Below, piece by piece: positions 1 to 7,915 of a stretch of 64,000 nucleotides of DNA; within the stretch, counting starts at the first letter, position 1, and every line of letters begins with the position of its first letter. The notes under the pieces are model-generated. The model was not told the DNA's origin. It made no database searches and saw nothing but the letters and a program-made list of their open reading frames with translations. The stretch is from Desulfurivibrio alkaliphilus AHT 2. Lineage in GTDB: Bacteria; Desulfobacterota; Desulfobulbia; Desulfobulbales; Desulfurivibrionaceae. Location of the stretch: NCBI RefSeq assembly GCF_000092205.1, contig NC_014216.1:1741742-1805741 (forward strand). The letters are read 5' to 3'. Both the position numbers and the translations under genes were made by a program.

Positions 1-1207
1 CCAGCCGGCCCGTCGCCAGGCGGCGCAGGGCCTTCAAGACATGCCCCAAGGCATCGGGGGTATGGGCATAATCAACCAGCACCTCCACCCCCCGCCGCGA
101 GCGGAAGCGTTCCAGGCGCCCCGGGGGCGGCGCGGCGTCGGCCAGGGCGGCGGCGATGGTTGCCGGGGTCATCCCCAGGGCCAACCCCACCCCGGCCACA
201 CCCAGGAGATTATCCAGGTTAAAATCGCCCACCAGCGTTGAGGAGAGTCGCCACGCTCCCTCGCTGCTTTGCAGTTCAGCTTCGATGCCGGCCAGGCTCA
301 GGCGGCGGCGCAGCAGGCGCAGCTCGTTACCGGCAGCCCCGCAACGCCACAGCCGCACCTCGCCGGCCTTGGGCCGACGCCGGCAACCTGGCGGCAACAC
401 CCGGGGCGACAGCTCGTCAATCAACCGCTGGTTCCAGCAATCCAGGCTCGCATCGTCCTGTTCCGCCCGGCCGCTCAATACCACTGCAGCGGCGCCGGGC
501 TTGAGATAACGATTGAAAAGCAGTTTTTTACCGGCGAAGTAACTCTCCATATCGCCGTGGTAGTCCAGATGTTCATGGCTAAGATTGGTAAACAGGGCCG
601 CATCGAAGGCAATTCCCGCCACCCGCTGTTGCTCCAGGGCATGGGAGGAAACCTCCATGATCACGTGACTGACCCCGGCCTCGGCCATCTCCCGCAGCAG
701 GGGTTGCAGACTTTCCGGATCCGGCGTGGTATGCGTGGCCGGCAAGACCCGGTTGCGATAGCGATAGTTGACCGTACCGATTACCCCGGGCTCACCGCCG
801 GCCCGTCGGATCAAATCTTCCAGCAGGTAGGAAGCGGTGGTCTTCCCGTTGGTGCCGGTGATCCCGATCATGACCATTTCTTGCGCCGGGAAACCTCGCA
901 GCGCTGCGCACAGGCGGCCGAAGGCGGCCCGGGTGTCGGCGGTGGCCAGGTGCAGCACCTCCGGCGCCTTTTCCGTCGGCAGGCGGCAACCCGGTTGACA
1001 GAGCACCACCCGGCAGCCCTGCTTTACTGCGGCAGCGAGGAAATCATGACCATCCACCCGGCTGCCCGGCAGGGCGACAAACAGCGAACCGGGCCCGGCG
1101 CGGCGTGAATCGGCGGTAACAGTCGTTACCTCCAACTCGGCGCTCGCCCCTTCGGCCAGCACTGTATAGTCAACCGCCGCCGCCTTGATCAATTGCCGCA
1201 CCTTCAT
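1..1207 (-). CDS. murE: UDP-N-acetylmuramoyl-tripeptide synthetase MurE (partial, C-terminus beyond window)
   Basis: Cytoplasmic ATP-dependent ligase that adds the third amino acid (usually meso-diaminopimelate) to UDP-MurNAc-L-Ala-D-Glu in peptidoglycan synthesis. I translated the minus strand from ATG 1205-1207; about 402 residues are visible with no stop before the edge. A Mur-ligase P-loop GITGTNGKTTT lies near residues 114-125. The central-domain stretches HTTPDPESL, EVSSHAL and FTNLSHEHLDYHG are typical of MurE, and GRLERF and VDYAHTPDAL follow further on. The part that selects DAP or lysine is off the window, so substrate cannot be decided. The gene begins 5 bp after the ftsI-like stop, as expected in a dcw cluster. 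Confidence 0.95.
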   Translation of the reverse strand, partial: MKVRQLIKAAAVDYTVLAEGASAELEVTTVTADSRRAGPGSLFVALPGSRVDGHDFLAAAVKQGCRVVLCQPGCRLPTEKAPEVLHLATADTRAAFGRLCAALRGFPAQEMVMIGITGTNGKTTASYLLEDLIRRAGGEPGVIGTVNYRYRNRVLPATHTTPDPESLQPLLREMAEAGVSHVIMEVSSHALEQQRVAGIAFDAALFTNLSHEHLDYHGDMESYFAGKKLLFNRYLKPGAAAVVLSGRAEQDDASLDCWNQRLIDELSPRVLPPGCRRRPKAGEVRLWRCGAAGNELRLLRRRLSLAGIEAELQSSEGAWRLSSTLVGDFNLDNLLGVAGVGLALGMTPATIAAALADAAPPPGRLERFRSRRGVEVLVDYAHTPDALGHVLKALRRLATGRL

Positions 1208-1212
1208 GTTTA

Positions 1213-3204
1213 TTATGAACCGGCAGCCATCATCTCGCCACCCGGTACCCGCAGTTCGAGCACGCCTTCATCAACCTCACGCAACGGAGTTCCTGGCGGC
1301 GGCTCCTGCTTAACCACTCGACCGCTGCCCCTTACCTGGAAACGCAGGCCGGAGGGCTGCAATACCTGCAGCGCCTTGCGCAGGCTCAACCCCGTCACAT
1401 CCGGCATTCTCTCCGGCGCCCGACGAGTGGCGGCATGCACCTGCAGATCTCCGGCTTCCTGTTTGCCCAGCCAGTCATGATACAAAGCCTCTTTGCGGGC
1501 CAGAATCGCCGCTGGCGCCGGAGGGCTGGCGGCCTGCTCAAGCCTGCCGACCCACTGATCCAGATCTCGCACCACGCCCGCCAGCGGTGACGGCAAGGCC
1601 AGATCCAGGCGGGCCCGATCGACAAAAACCAAGGCCGCCAGTTCCGGCTTCTCAATCGGTGCCATACCCAGCATCACCGCCTGGTAGCGCTGCGGGGCGG
1701 CAGCCCGTTCAACTGCTGCGGCTCCCGCCTGCTCTTGGTGCTCAAGGCCCTGGCCGGAGAGCAGGCTTGCATTATCTGCCATCGCAATCTCCAGTTTTTC
1801 GGCGGAGGATCGGGCTTCAACCACCAGACTCTCATAGATGGCTACTTGACCCTGGTTTCCAGCCGTCGTGGCAAGCTCCTGCAGCATTTGACGATTGAAG
1901 CCAGCCGGCATGGCCGCAGCGGTTATCGCCGACTGCCGCGGCCAAAAATCTGCACCATCCCAAAAACCTCGGATCAGATGCGGCTCCACCGGTTGCCCCT
2001 GGTTAACCAACCGGCTGAAGGCCGCCAGCAAGGAAACTCCGTTAACCACGGCCCGGCGATCCATGAGCAGTTGCCGGCACTCATCGGCCGCCAGTTCCTC
2101 CACCTGCATGATTGGCCCCAGGCTTCGACCTTCCAGCAAATCCAGATTGCTGGCCTGGCAAAGCCCCATCAGTTGCAAAAAATCTTCCGCCAGGGCACCG
2201 GTAGCACGCCCGCTGCCGCCAAATCCGCTGGAAGCATAGACATCCGGCGCCAGCGGATACCACCAGGCTTCTCCCCCGGCCGGCAGTTCACCGTCGTTCG
2301 TGTGGTAAGCTGGCGCCAAACCACCTGTCTCTCCGGCCGCCCGCTGAAAAAGCTCTCCCAAGGCTCCGAGGTGCACCTGGGGCATGACGGCCCTGTTCAA
2401 CCGCTGCTCCGAGCCGGCGGCCCAGAAGCGATTAGGATCGTACCCCGGCAGGCTGGCCATGGCCAGCACCTCCCCGGTGTTAACATTCATGATCAGAGCA
2501 GCCGCGGCACTGCCGTCCGCCGTGCGCAATACCCGCTGCATGCGCTGCTCAAGTTCCCGTTGCAAAGCAAGGTCAAGGGTGCTGACCAGGTGCACCCCGC
2601 CCCCGGCGGTAACCCGATCGGGCACACCGGCCGCCGCCAGCCGAATATCGCTGATCCCGCCGCGCAGAATGTTATCGTAGGAAAGTTCTATGCCCGCCAA
2701 CCCCTGCTCGTCCTTTACAAACCCCACCACATGGGCGGCGCCGTCATGGTGCGGGTAGTACCGATGGGAACTGGGCATGGCGTATATGCCAGGCAATCCG
2801 CGGCCCAGCACTTCATCGGCCACTTCTTTTTTTACCTGGCGACTCAGCCACACGAAACTGCGTTCACTGCGCAGCGAGTCCAGCAAGTGCTGGCGGTCCA
2901 GATCCAGCAAACGAGCAACCTCGGCCGCCGTGGTCTCGGGGTCATTGACTTCCAGCGGCCGGGCGTACAGTGAGCTGAGCCGAAAACTCACCGCCAGGGT
3001 TTCAAAGTTGCGATCGTAAATATTGTTGCGCCGCAGGCTGGAACTTTCCACCAGGGTACCCTTCTGGTAGCCCGGGGCCAGCCTGGCCTCATCGGCTTCA
3101 GAAAGGCTGAACACCCCCCAGAGCGTCAGACCGAACAGCAGCGGCAGCAGAGTAAAAAAGAGCATTTTCCTGCCGCGCTGTTTAGCGCTCATGGTTCGGC
3201 GCAT
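1213..3204 (-). CDS. ftsI: FtsI/PBP3-like division protein with PASTA domain, catalytic motifs apparently lost
   Basis: The 663-residue protein occupies the ftsI position between ftsL and murE. It has a basic N-terminus, one membrane segment (LFFTLLPLLFGLTLWGVF), a PBP dimerisation region (NNIYDRNFETLAVSF, YPHHDGAAHVVGFV, GLAGIELSYDNIL), a recognisable transpeptidase-domain scaffold (LIMNVNTGEVLAMASLPGYDPN) and a C-terminal PASTA repeat (PDVTGLSLRKALQVL). Where class B PBPs have SxxK after the NRAV segment it reads QVHLGALGE. The SxN region reads ASSGFGG, and no KTG motif is found before the conserved RYQAVMLGMAPIEKPELAALV stretch. The fold therefore seems kept while transpeptidation is doubtful. 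The ATG at 3204 is preceded by GGAGG. A structural or regulatory role in the divisome is inference. Confidence 0.85.
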   Translation of the reverse strand: MRRTMSAKQRGRKMLFFTLLPLLFGLTLWGVFSLSEADEARLAPGYQKGTLVESSSLRRNNIYDRNFETLAVSFRLSSLYARPLEVNDPETTAAEVARLLDLDRQHLLDSLRSERSFVWLSRQVKKEVADEVLGRGLPGIYAMPSSHRYYPHHDGAAHVVGFVKDEQGLAGIELSYDNILRGGISDIRLAAAGVPDRVTAGGGVHLVSTLDLALQRELEQRMQRVLRTADGSAAAALIMNVNTGEVLAMASLPGYDPNRFWAAGSEQRLNRAVMPQVHLGALGELFQRAAGETGGLAPAYHTNDGELPAGGEAWWYPLAPDVYASSGFGGSGRATGALAEDFLQLMGLCQASNLDLLEGRSLGPIMQVEELAADECRQLLMDRRAVVNGVSLLAAFSRLVNQGQPVEPHLIRGFWDGADFWPRQSAITAAAMPAGFNRQMLQELATTAGNQGQVAIYESLVVEARSSAEKLEIAMADNASLLSGQGLEHQEQAGAAAVERAAAPQRYQAVMLGMAPIEKPELAALVFVDRARLDLALPSPLAGVVRDLDQWVGRLEQAASPPAPAAILARKEALYHDWLGKQEAGDLQVHAATRRAPERMPDVTGLSLRKALQVLQPSGLRFQVRGSGRVVKQEPPPGTPLREVDEGVLELRVPGGEMMAAGS

Positions 3205-3254
3205 CTTGATCCTCCTTCATGGCTGCCATCTCACATCTTTTACTTAACAGGCTG

Positions 3255-3587
3255 TCACGGACGCTGAACCTGCCCTTTCTTAGGCGGCTGGAGCCCCAGC
3301 CGGGCCGCTTCCGCCTCGATACGCTCCCGGGACCGCAGCTCATCACGCTGGCGGCTCAGCTCTTGGTGCTGCTGCAGGAGTTCTTCCTGCCGTAACTGCT
3401 CAACTTCCACCGCCCTCTCTCCCTGGTGCACCGACCAGGCCAGCCATAAGGCCAACACCCCCACCAGCAGCGCCAAGGGCACCGGCCCGGCCTTGCCTAA
3501 CAAAAAAAGGCCCGCCTCCCGGCCGGAGGTCCAGGCCCCCCGAGCCTGACTCCTGCCGCCCCGGCGGTTACCGCCCTGGCGGATCAT
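3255..3587 (-). CDS. ftsL: Cell division protein FtsL-like
   Basis: Small bitopic protein of 110 residues: a basic, glycine-rich cytoplasmic tail, one hydrophobic segment near residues 35-52 (VPLALLVGVLALWLAWSV) and a periplasmic coiled-coil rich in Glu, Gln and Arg, ending in the LGLQPPKKG type of tail common in FtsL. FtsL sequences are poorly conserved, so the call rests on size, topology and its place between rsmH and the ftsI-like gene. Its start codon overlaps the rsmH stop by 4 bp (ATGA), implying translational coupling. In the known system FtsL acts with FtsB and FtsQ to recruit FtsW/FtsI. Confidence 0.8.
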   Translation of the reverse strand: MIRQGGNRRGGRSQARGAWTSGREAGLFLLGKAGPVPLALLVGVLALWLAWSVHQGERAVEVEQLRQEELLQQHQELSRQRDELRSRERIEAEAARLGLQPPKKGQVQRP

Positions 3588-4495
3588 GCCGTCTCTTCCC
3601 GGCGCTCCGCCACCCGCAGTTTGGCACTGCGGGCTCGGGGGTTGCGCTGTAGTTCCGCCTCTTGCGGCTGCAGCGGCCGAGTGGTGAGAATCTTAAGGCG
3701 CGGATCCTCGCGGAAGGCCCGTTTGACCAGGCGATCCTCCAGGGAGTGGAATGAAATCACCACGAATCGCGCCTTGGGGGACAGAAACGAAGGGGCAACG
3801 GCCAGAATTTTTTCCAGATTTTCCAGTTCCCGGTTAACCGCAATCCGCAGAGCCTGAAAAACCCGGGTGGCAACATGAATGTTACGGGGATGAAAGCGAC
3901 GGGGCACCGCGGCGGCCACCAGTTCGGCCAGCTGCACGGTGGTGACGATGGGGGTTTGCTGCCGCTGTTTGACCAGCCACCCGGCAATGCGCCGAGCCTG
4001 ACGCTCTTCCCCGTAGTAATAAAAGATATCAGCCAGTTCAGCAGCGCTTAAGTCCCGGAGCAGATCAGCCGCGGTAAGCTCCTGCCGGCGATCCATGCGC
4101 ATGTCCAACGGCTCCGGCCGGCGAAAGCTGAAACCCCGGCCCGCCCCGGCCGCCTCGCCGGAGCTGTCCAACTGCAGCGAGGAGAGCCCCAGATCGAGCA
4201 GGATGCCGTCGATACGGCTGATCGCCAGTTCGGCCAAGGTCGCCTCCAGTTCGATAAAGTTGCACGGCTGCAAATGCACACGGTCGCCGAAGCGGGCCAG
4301 GTTGCTGCGGGCCCGGGCCAGAGCCTCCTGGTCCCAGTCAAAACCGATCAGCCGACCGGAAGGGCCGCTTTGCTCCAGGATGGCCGCGGCATGACCACCA
4401 AGGCCCAGGTTGCCGTCGACATAAATGCCGCCGGCGGCGGGCGCCAACCAGAAGAGGACCTCGGCCGGCATCACCGGCTGGTGGGCGGTGTCCAT
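3584..4495 (-). CDS. rsmH: 16S rRNA (cytosine1402-N4)-methyltransferase RsmH
   Basis: SAM-dependent methyltransferase of 303 residues (formerly MraW) that modifies C1402 in the decoding centre of 16S rRNA. The N-terminal HQPVMPAEVLFWL and the glycine-rich SAM loop VDGNLGLGGHA are family hallmarks. DGILLDLGLSSLQLD, a LDMRMD segment, FQALRIAVNREL and VVISFHSLEDRLVK follow in the expected order. Length is normal. It starts 5 bp after the mraZ stop and overlaps ftsL by 4 bp, so it is the second gene of the mraZ operon. Confidence 0.97.
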   Translation of the reverse strand: MDTAHQPVMPAEVLFWLAPAAGGIYVDGNLGLGGHAAAILEQSGPSGRLIGFDWDQEALARARSNLARFGDRVHLQPCNFIELEATLAELAISRIDGILLDLGLSSLQLDSSGEAAGAGRGFSFRRPEPLDMRMDRRQELTAADLLRDLSAAELADIFYYYGEERQARRIAGWLVKQRQQTPIVTTVQLAELVAAAVPRRFHPRNIHVATRVFQALRIAVNRELENLEKILAVAPSFLSPKARFVVISFHSLEDRLVKRAFREDPRLKILTTRPLQPQEAELQRNPRARSAKLRVAERREETA

Positions 4496-4500
4496 CGGCC

Positions 4501-4980
4501 CTAAAAGAGCCCCAGCTCCAGCAGGGACTGCTCGAATTCCGCAAACTGTTCACTGGTCGGCCGGCTGACCTGCTCCCAGGTCTCCTTGTCCCAGATCTCG
4601 AAGTAGGAGATCATGCCGTTTACCACCACATCTTTTTGCAGACCGCACTCTTCACGCAGATTGGGAGGCAACAGGATGCGCCCTTGGCGGTCCAGGGCAC
4701 ACTCCACCACCCCGCCGATCATGTAACGCATCATTTTGAGTTGCTGCGGGTGCTTTTTTCCCTGGGCCATCAAGCTGACTTCCAGCTCTTCCCAGGTGGG
4801 CAAAGGATAGGCCTTAAGGCAGGTTTTCCAGGGCATGACCATCAGCCGCTCATCGTATTGCTTGCGCAAAACGTCCCGGAAGCGGGTGGCGATGCTGAGC
4901 CGCCCCTTGCCGTCCAGGATATGATCCGAGCGCCCTCGAAAATGGTACACCGGCTGACGCGTTCTGCCTTCACCAATCAA
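4501..4980 (-). CDS. mraZ: Transcriptional regulator MraZ
   Basis: 159-residue protein with two SpoVT/AbrB-like half domains. The first contains FRGRSDHILDGKGRLSIATRFR and the second ALDRQGRILLPPNLRE; the DxKGR and DxQGR turns are diagnostic. MraZ forms a ring-shaped oligomer that binds repeated G-rich boxes upstream of its own gene and represses the dcw operon in E. coli. The start is a TTG (4978-4980), chosen because GGAGGAG lies just upstream and no ATG is nearby. The N-terminus carries about a dozen extra residues compared with the commonest form. Three candidate boxes lie upstream. Confidence 0.95.
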   Translation of the reverse strand: MIGEGRTRQPVYHFRGRSDHILDGKGRLSIATRFRDVLRKQYDERLMVMPWKTCLKAYPLPTWEELEVSLMAQGKKHPQQLKMMRYMIGGVVECALDRQGRILLPPNLREECGLQKDVVVNGMISYFEIWDKETWEQVSRPTSEQFAEFEQSLLELGLF

Positions 4981-5030
4981 TGATACTCTCCTCCCCGAAA
5001 AACCACATTAACCCCGCAACTAACGCCTTC

Positions 5031-5061
5031 ACTCCCCCTTTGCCCCCCTTTCCCCCACTTT
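5031..5061 (-). promoter_or_regulatory. Three MraZ-box-like direct repeats
   Basis: On the minus strand three units beginning AAA followed by a G run (AAAGTGGGGG, AAAGGGGGGC, AAAGGGGGAG) start at 5061, 5051 and 5041, exactly 10 bp apart, between the mraZ -10 element and its start codon. The known MraZ operator is a set of GTGGG-type repeats at 10-bp spacing, so these are the likely autoregulatory sites. Confidence 0.7.
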
Positions 5062-5075
5062 GCACCACCAAACCC

Positions 5076-5105
5076 CTTATAGTGATAAACAACCGTGGGT
5101 GTCAA
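5076..5105 (-). promoter_or_regulatory. Sigma70-type promoter of the mraZ operon
   Basis: On the minus strand TTGACA (5105-5100) is followed after 18 bp by TATAAG (5081-5076). It lies about 95 bp upstream of the mraZ start and directly upstream of the three MraZ boxes. Confidence 0.6.
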
Positions 5106-5264
5106 GAAAAAAAAGCGGTTAGGTTTGGCGGCAGAAAATTGTTTTTCTGCTTGCTTTAGTTTCAAAATCAATATACAGTTGCGCGCTTTTTCGGCGCCTG
5201 AAAATCAGGTCCGACTCCCACCAAAAGCCCACGGCACCCGCGTCACAATGTTACGCCATTACGC

Positions 5265-5349
5265 CGTAAACGTTCAGTCGTGCCCCAGGTGAGGCCTTGC
5301 AGCCAGACACCGCGCACCCCTGTACGTAAAGCCTGGCTGATCGTTTACG
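5265..5349. repeat. Palindromic intergenic repeat, copy A (asymmetric)
   Basis: An 85-bp element bounded by CGTAAACGTTCAG on the left and CTGATCGTTTACG on the right. The right part carries TGTACGTAAAGCCTGGCTGATCG, a core shared with copies B and E (similar TACGTAAGCCTGGCTGATCG). The right arm is about 25 bp shorter than in those copies, so this looks partly deleted. It lies about 60 bp upstream of typA. Confidence 0.65.
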
Positions 5350-5409
5350 CTTTGCCACGGACTGCTTAGCACGTGGTTGCAGCAAAACCCCCACCACAAC
5401 TGGAAAAAC

Positions 5410-7182
5410 ATGATAAACCAAGAAGAAATCAGAAACGTCGCCATCATTGCCCATGTCGACCACGGCAAAACCACCCTGGTGGACCAGCTTTTTCGCCAGA
5501 GCGGGATGTTCCGGGACAACCAGCAGGTCGCCGAGCGACTCATGGACTCCATGGACCTGGAAAAGGAGCGGGGCATCACCATCTCCGCCAAAAACGGCAC
5601 CTTTTTGCACAAAGGCTACCGCATCAATATCATTGACACGCCGGGCCATGCCGATTTTGGCGGCCAGGTGGAGCGGGTGCTGCGCATGGCCGACGGCTGC
5701 CTGCTGCTGGTGGACGCCCAGGAAGGCCCCATGCCCCAGACCTATTTTGTATTGAAAAAGGCCCTGGCGGCCAACCTGCCGGTCATCGTGGTGGTCAACA
5801 AAATCGATAAACCGGCGGCCCGACCCGACTGGGTGGTGGACCAGGTATTCGACCTTTTCGTTAAACTCGGCGCCCCCGACGAGCTGCTGGATTTCGCCGT
5901 GGTTTACGCCTCGGCCAAAGATGGCTACGCCTCCGCGGCCCTGCCGGTGACCAAGCAGGACATGAGCGCCATCGCCGATATTATGGTGGAACAGATCCCT
6001 CCCCCCGGCGGCAACCCGGCGGGGCCGCTGCAGATGCAGGTGAGTTCCCTGGACGCCTCCCCCTACCTCGGCCGCCTGGCCATCGGCAAAGTTACCGGCG
6101 GAACCCTGAACATCAACCGGGGGGTGCTGGTGTGCAAGCGGGACGGCTCCAGCAAGCCTGCCCGGATCACCAAAATTTACCGCTTTGAAGGCAATGCCAA
6201 GGTAGCCACTGAACAGGCGATCTGCGGGGAAATTGTGGCGGTGGCGGGAATGGACGACATTACCGTGGGGGAAACCTTTACCGACCCGGACAACCCCCAG
6301 CCGTTGCCGCTGATCGATATCGACCCGCCCACCATTGCCATGAATTTCCTGCCCAACGATTCACCTTTTGCCGGCCAGGAGGGCAAATTCGTCACCTCGC
6401 GGCACATCGAGGAACGCCTGCGCCGGGAGACCATCTCCGACGTGGCCCTCCAGGTAACCCCCCTGCAAGCAGGGGCCGGCTTTTCGGTGGCCGGTCGCGG
6501 CGAGTTGCACCTTTCCGTACTCATTGAAACCATGCGCCGGGAGGGTTACGAATTGCAGGTAACCAGGCCCCAGGTGATCATGCGGGAGGAAAACGGGGTC
6601 AAGCTGGAGCCTTACGAAGAGTTGACCATCGACGTCGATGAACAGTACAGCGGCACTGTGATTGAAAAACTGGGCGGCCTCAAGGGCAAGATGCTGGAGA
6701 TGCACCAGGAAAACGGGATGACCAGACTGCTCTACAAAATCCCCACCCGCGGGCTGCTGGGCTACCGCTCACAGTTCATGACCGACACCAAGGGCATGGG
6801 GGTAATGAACTACGTCTTTGCCGAGTACGGACCCTATGCCGGCGAGATCAAAAACCGCAGCAACGGCACCCTGCTGGCCATGGAAAACTGCACCACGGTG
6901 GCCTACGCCCTTTACAACCTGCAGGAACGGGGTCGGCTGTTTGTCGGGCCCGGCGAGCGGGTCTACAAAAACCAGATCATCGGTGAAAACAGCCGCGAAG
7001 GGGAGATGGTGGTTAACCCGGCCAAGGGCAAGAAACTGACCAACATGCGGGCTTCCGGCTCCGACGAAAACGTGGTGCTGACCCCGCCGGTGAAGATGAG
7101 CCTGGAAGACTGTATCGCCTACATCAACGACAACGAACTGGTGGAGGTTACCCCGGAGTCCATCCGGCTGCGCAAAATTTAG
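5410..7182 (+). CDS. typA: Ribosome-associated GTPase TypA/BipA
   Basis: Translational GTPase of about 590 residues needed for ribosome assembly or function under stress. All G motifs are visible: [10 protein letters not shown] (G1), RGITI (G2), DTPGHADF (G3), NKID (G4) and YASAK (G5). The EF-G-like domains and the TypA-specific C-terminal part ([18 protein letters not shown] and [16 protein letters not shown]) follow. ATG 5410 ([13 protein letters not shown]) is chosen over an in-frame TTG at 5377 because family members begin just before [14 protein letters not shown] strong hairpin follows the stop. Confidence 0.97.
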   Translation: MINQEEIRNVAIIAHVDHGKTTLVDQLFRQSGMFRDNQQVAERLMDSMDLEKERGITISAKNGTFLHKGYRINIIDTPGHADFGGQVERVLRMADGCLLLVDAQEGPMPQTYFVLKKALAANLPVIVVVNKIDKPAARPDWVVDQVFDLFVKLGAPDELLDFAVVYASAKDGYASAALPVTKQDMSAIADIMVEQIPPPGGNPAGPLQMQVSSLDASPYLGRLAIGKVTGGTLNINRGVLVCKRDGSSKPARITKIYRFEGNAKVATEQAICGEIVAVAGMDDITVGETFTDPDNPQPLPLIDIDPPTIAMNFLPNDSPFAGQEGKFVTSRHIEERLRRETISDVALQVTPLQAGAGFSVAGRGELHLSVLIETMRREGYELQVTRPQVIMREENGVKLEPYEELTIDVDEQYSGTVIEKLGGLKGKMLEMHQENGMTRLLYKIPTRGLLGYRSQFMTDTKGMGVMNYVFAEYGPYAGEIKNRSNGTLLAMENCTTVAYALYNLQERGRLFVGPGERVYKNQIIGENSREGEMVVNPAKGKKLTNMRASGSDENVVLTPPVKMSLEDCIAYINDNELVEVTPESIRLRKI

Positions 7183-7197
7183 TAAGCGAAGTAAGCG

Positions 7198-7233
7198 AAC
7201 AGCCGCACCGCCCGAAGATGCGGTGCGGCTGTT
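7198..7233. terminator. Hairpin terminator between typA and yjbQ
   Basis: A perfect 14-bp stem (AACAGCCGCACCGC pairing with GCGGTGCGGCTGTT) with an 8-nt loop lies 15 bp after the typA stop, followed by CCTTT. The genes are convergent, so it may end both transcripts. Its loop-proximal CCCGAAGATGCGGTGC matches the arm of the palindromic repeat family, hinting at a common origin. Confidence 0.7.
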
Positions 7234-7251
7234 CCTTTACCGGTTATTAAG

Positions 7252-7674
7252 CTACTGGCCCAGCAAGTGCAGTTGCACCTTGCGGCGATGGGGGCCGGTG
7301 CGATGTTCCCAGAGGAAGATACCCTGCCAGGTACCCAGCACCAGGGCGCCGTCAACCAGAGGGATACCGATGGAGGTCTGGGTCAGGGCGCTGCGAATGT
7401 GGGCCGACATGTCGTCGGGCCCCTCGCTGCGGTGCCGCCAGTCGGGCTGACCGTCCGGCACCAGCCGGTTCATAAAGGTTTCCAGGTCGTGGAGCACATC
7501 GGGGTCGGCATTCTCCTGAATTACCAGGGAGGCGGAGGTGTGACGGCAAAACACCGTCAGCAGGCCGTCGCGCATCCCGCTTTCGGCCGCAAAGGCCCGA
7601 ACCTTGCCGGTAAAATCATACAACCCCCGGCCAGGGGAATGGATCTCCAGGATATAGCTCTTCTGTTTCGCCAT
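7252..7674 (-). CDS. yjbQ: YjbQ/UPF0047 family protein
   Basis: 140-residue single-domain protein of the YjbQ family. Family hallmarks are visible: VFCRHTSASLVIQENADP, the SEGPDDMSAHIRSAL segment, IPLVDGALVLGTWQGIFLWEHR and a terminal HRRKVQLHLLG. Members form trimers and have been reported to show weak thiamin phosphate synthase activity; the physiological role is unsettled. The conserved His and Asp residues proposed for metal or substrate binding are all present. It is convergent with typA and divergent from the PilT-like gene. Confidence 0.93.
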   Translation of the reverse strand: MAKQKSYILEIHSPGRGLYDFTGKVRAFAAESGMRDGLLTVFCRHTSASLVIQENADPDVLHDLETFMNRLVPDGQPDWRHRSEGPDDMSAHIRSALTQTSIGIPLVDGALVLGTWQGIFLWEHRTGPHRRKVQLHLLGQ

Positions 7675-7828
7675 TCTGCACCTGTCTCGCTTGCAGCATT
7701 AGTTATCCGCAATTATCCGCCTTCAACTTGCAGCTTACCCCGTTTTCCCACGGCCTGTCAACGTGCCGGACCTTCTCATCAAGCGCCGCACGGCGATGGT
7801 TTTGCCCCGCCCCCCAAGCTTTATGGGG

Positions 7829-7857
7829 TTGACAATCCACCCGCCAGCAGCTATAGG
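7829..7857 (+). promoter_or_regulatory. Sigma70-type promoter of the pilT-like gene
   Basis: TTGACA (7829-7834), a 17-bp spacer and TATAGG (7852-7857) lie about 60 bp upstream of ATG 7916. Its position downstream of an in-frame alternative start at 7763 argues for the shorter reading frame. Confidence 0.55.
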
Positions 7858-7915
7858 GCATTTATCCTCCCCCACCCTGACAATAGAGCAACTCCAGAGA
7901 CCCAAAGGGCCAGCG

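Noticed and set aside
5377-5409. In-frame TTG start upstream of typA
   Set aside because: Adds residues not seen in the family; ATG 5410 gives the conserved N-terminus.
7763-7915. Longer N-terminus for the PilT-like protein
   Set aside because: A good sigma70 promoter lies inside this stretch and PilT proteins begin near MKEAEINYW.
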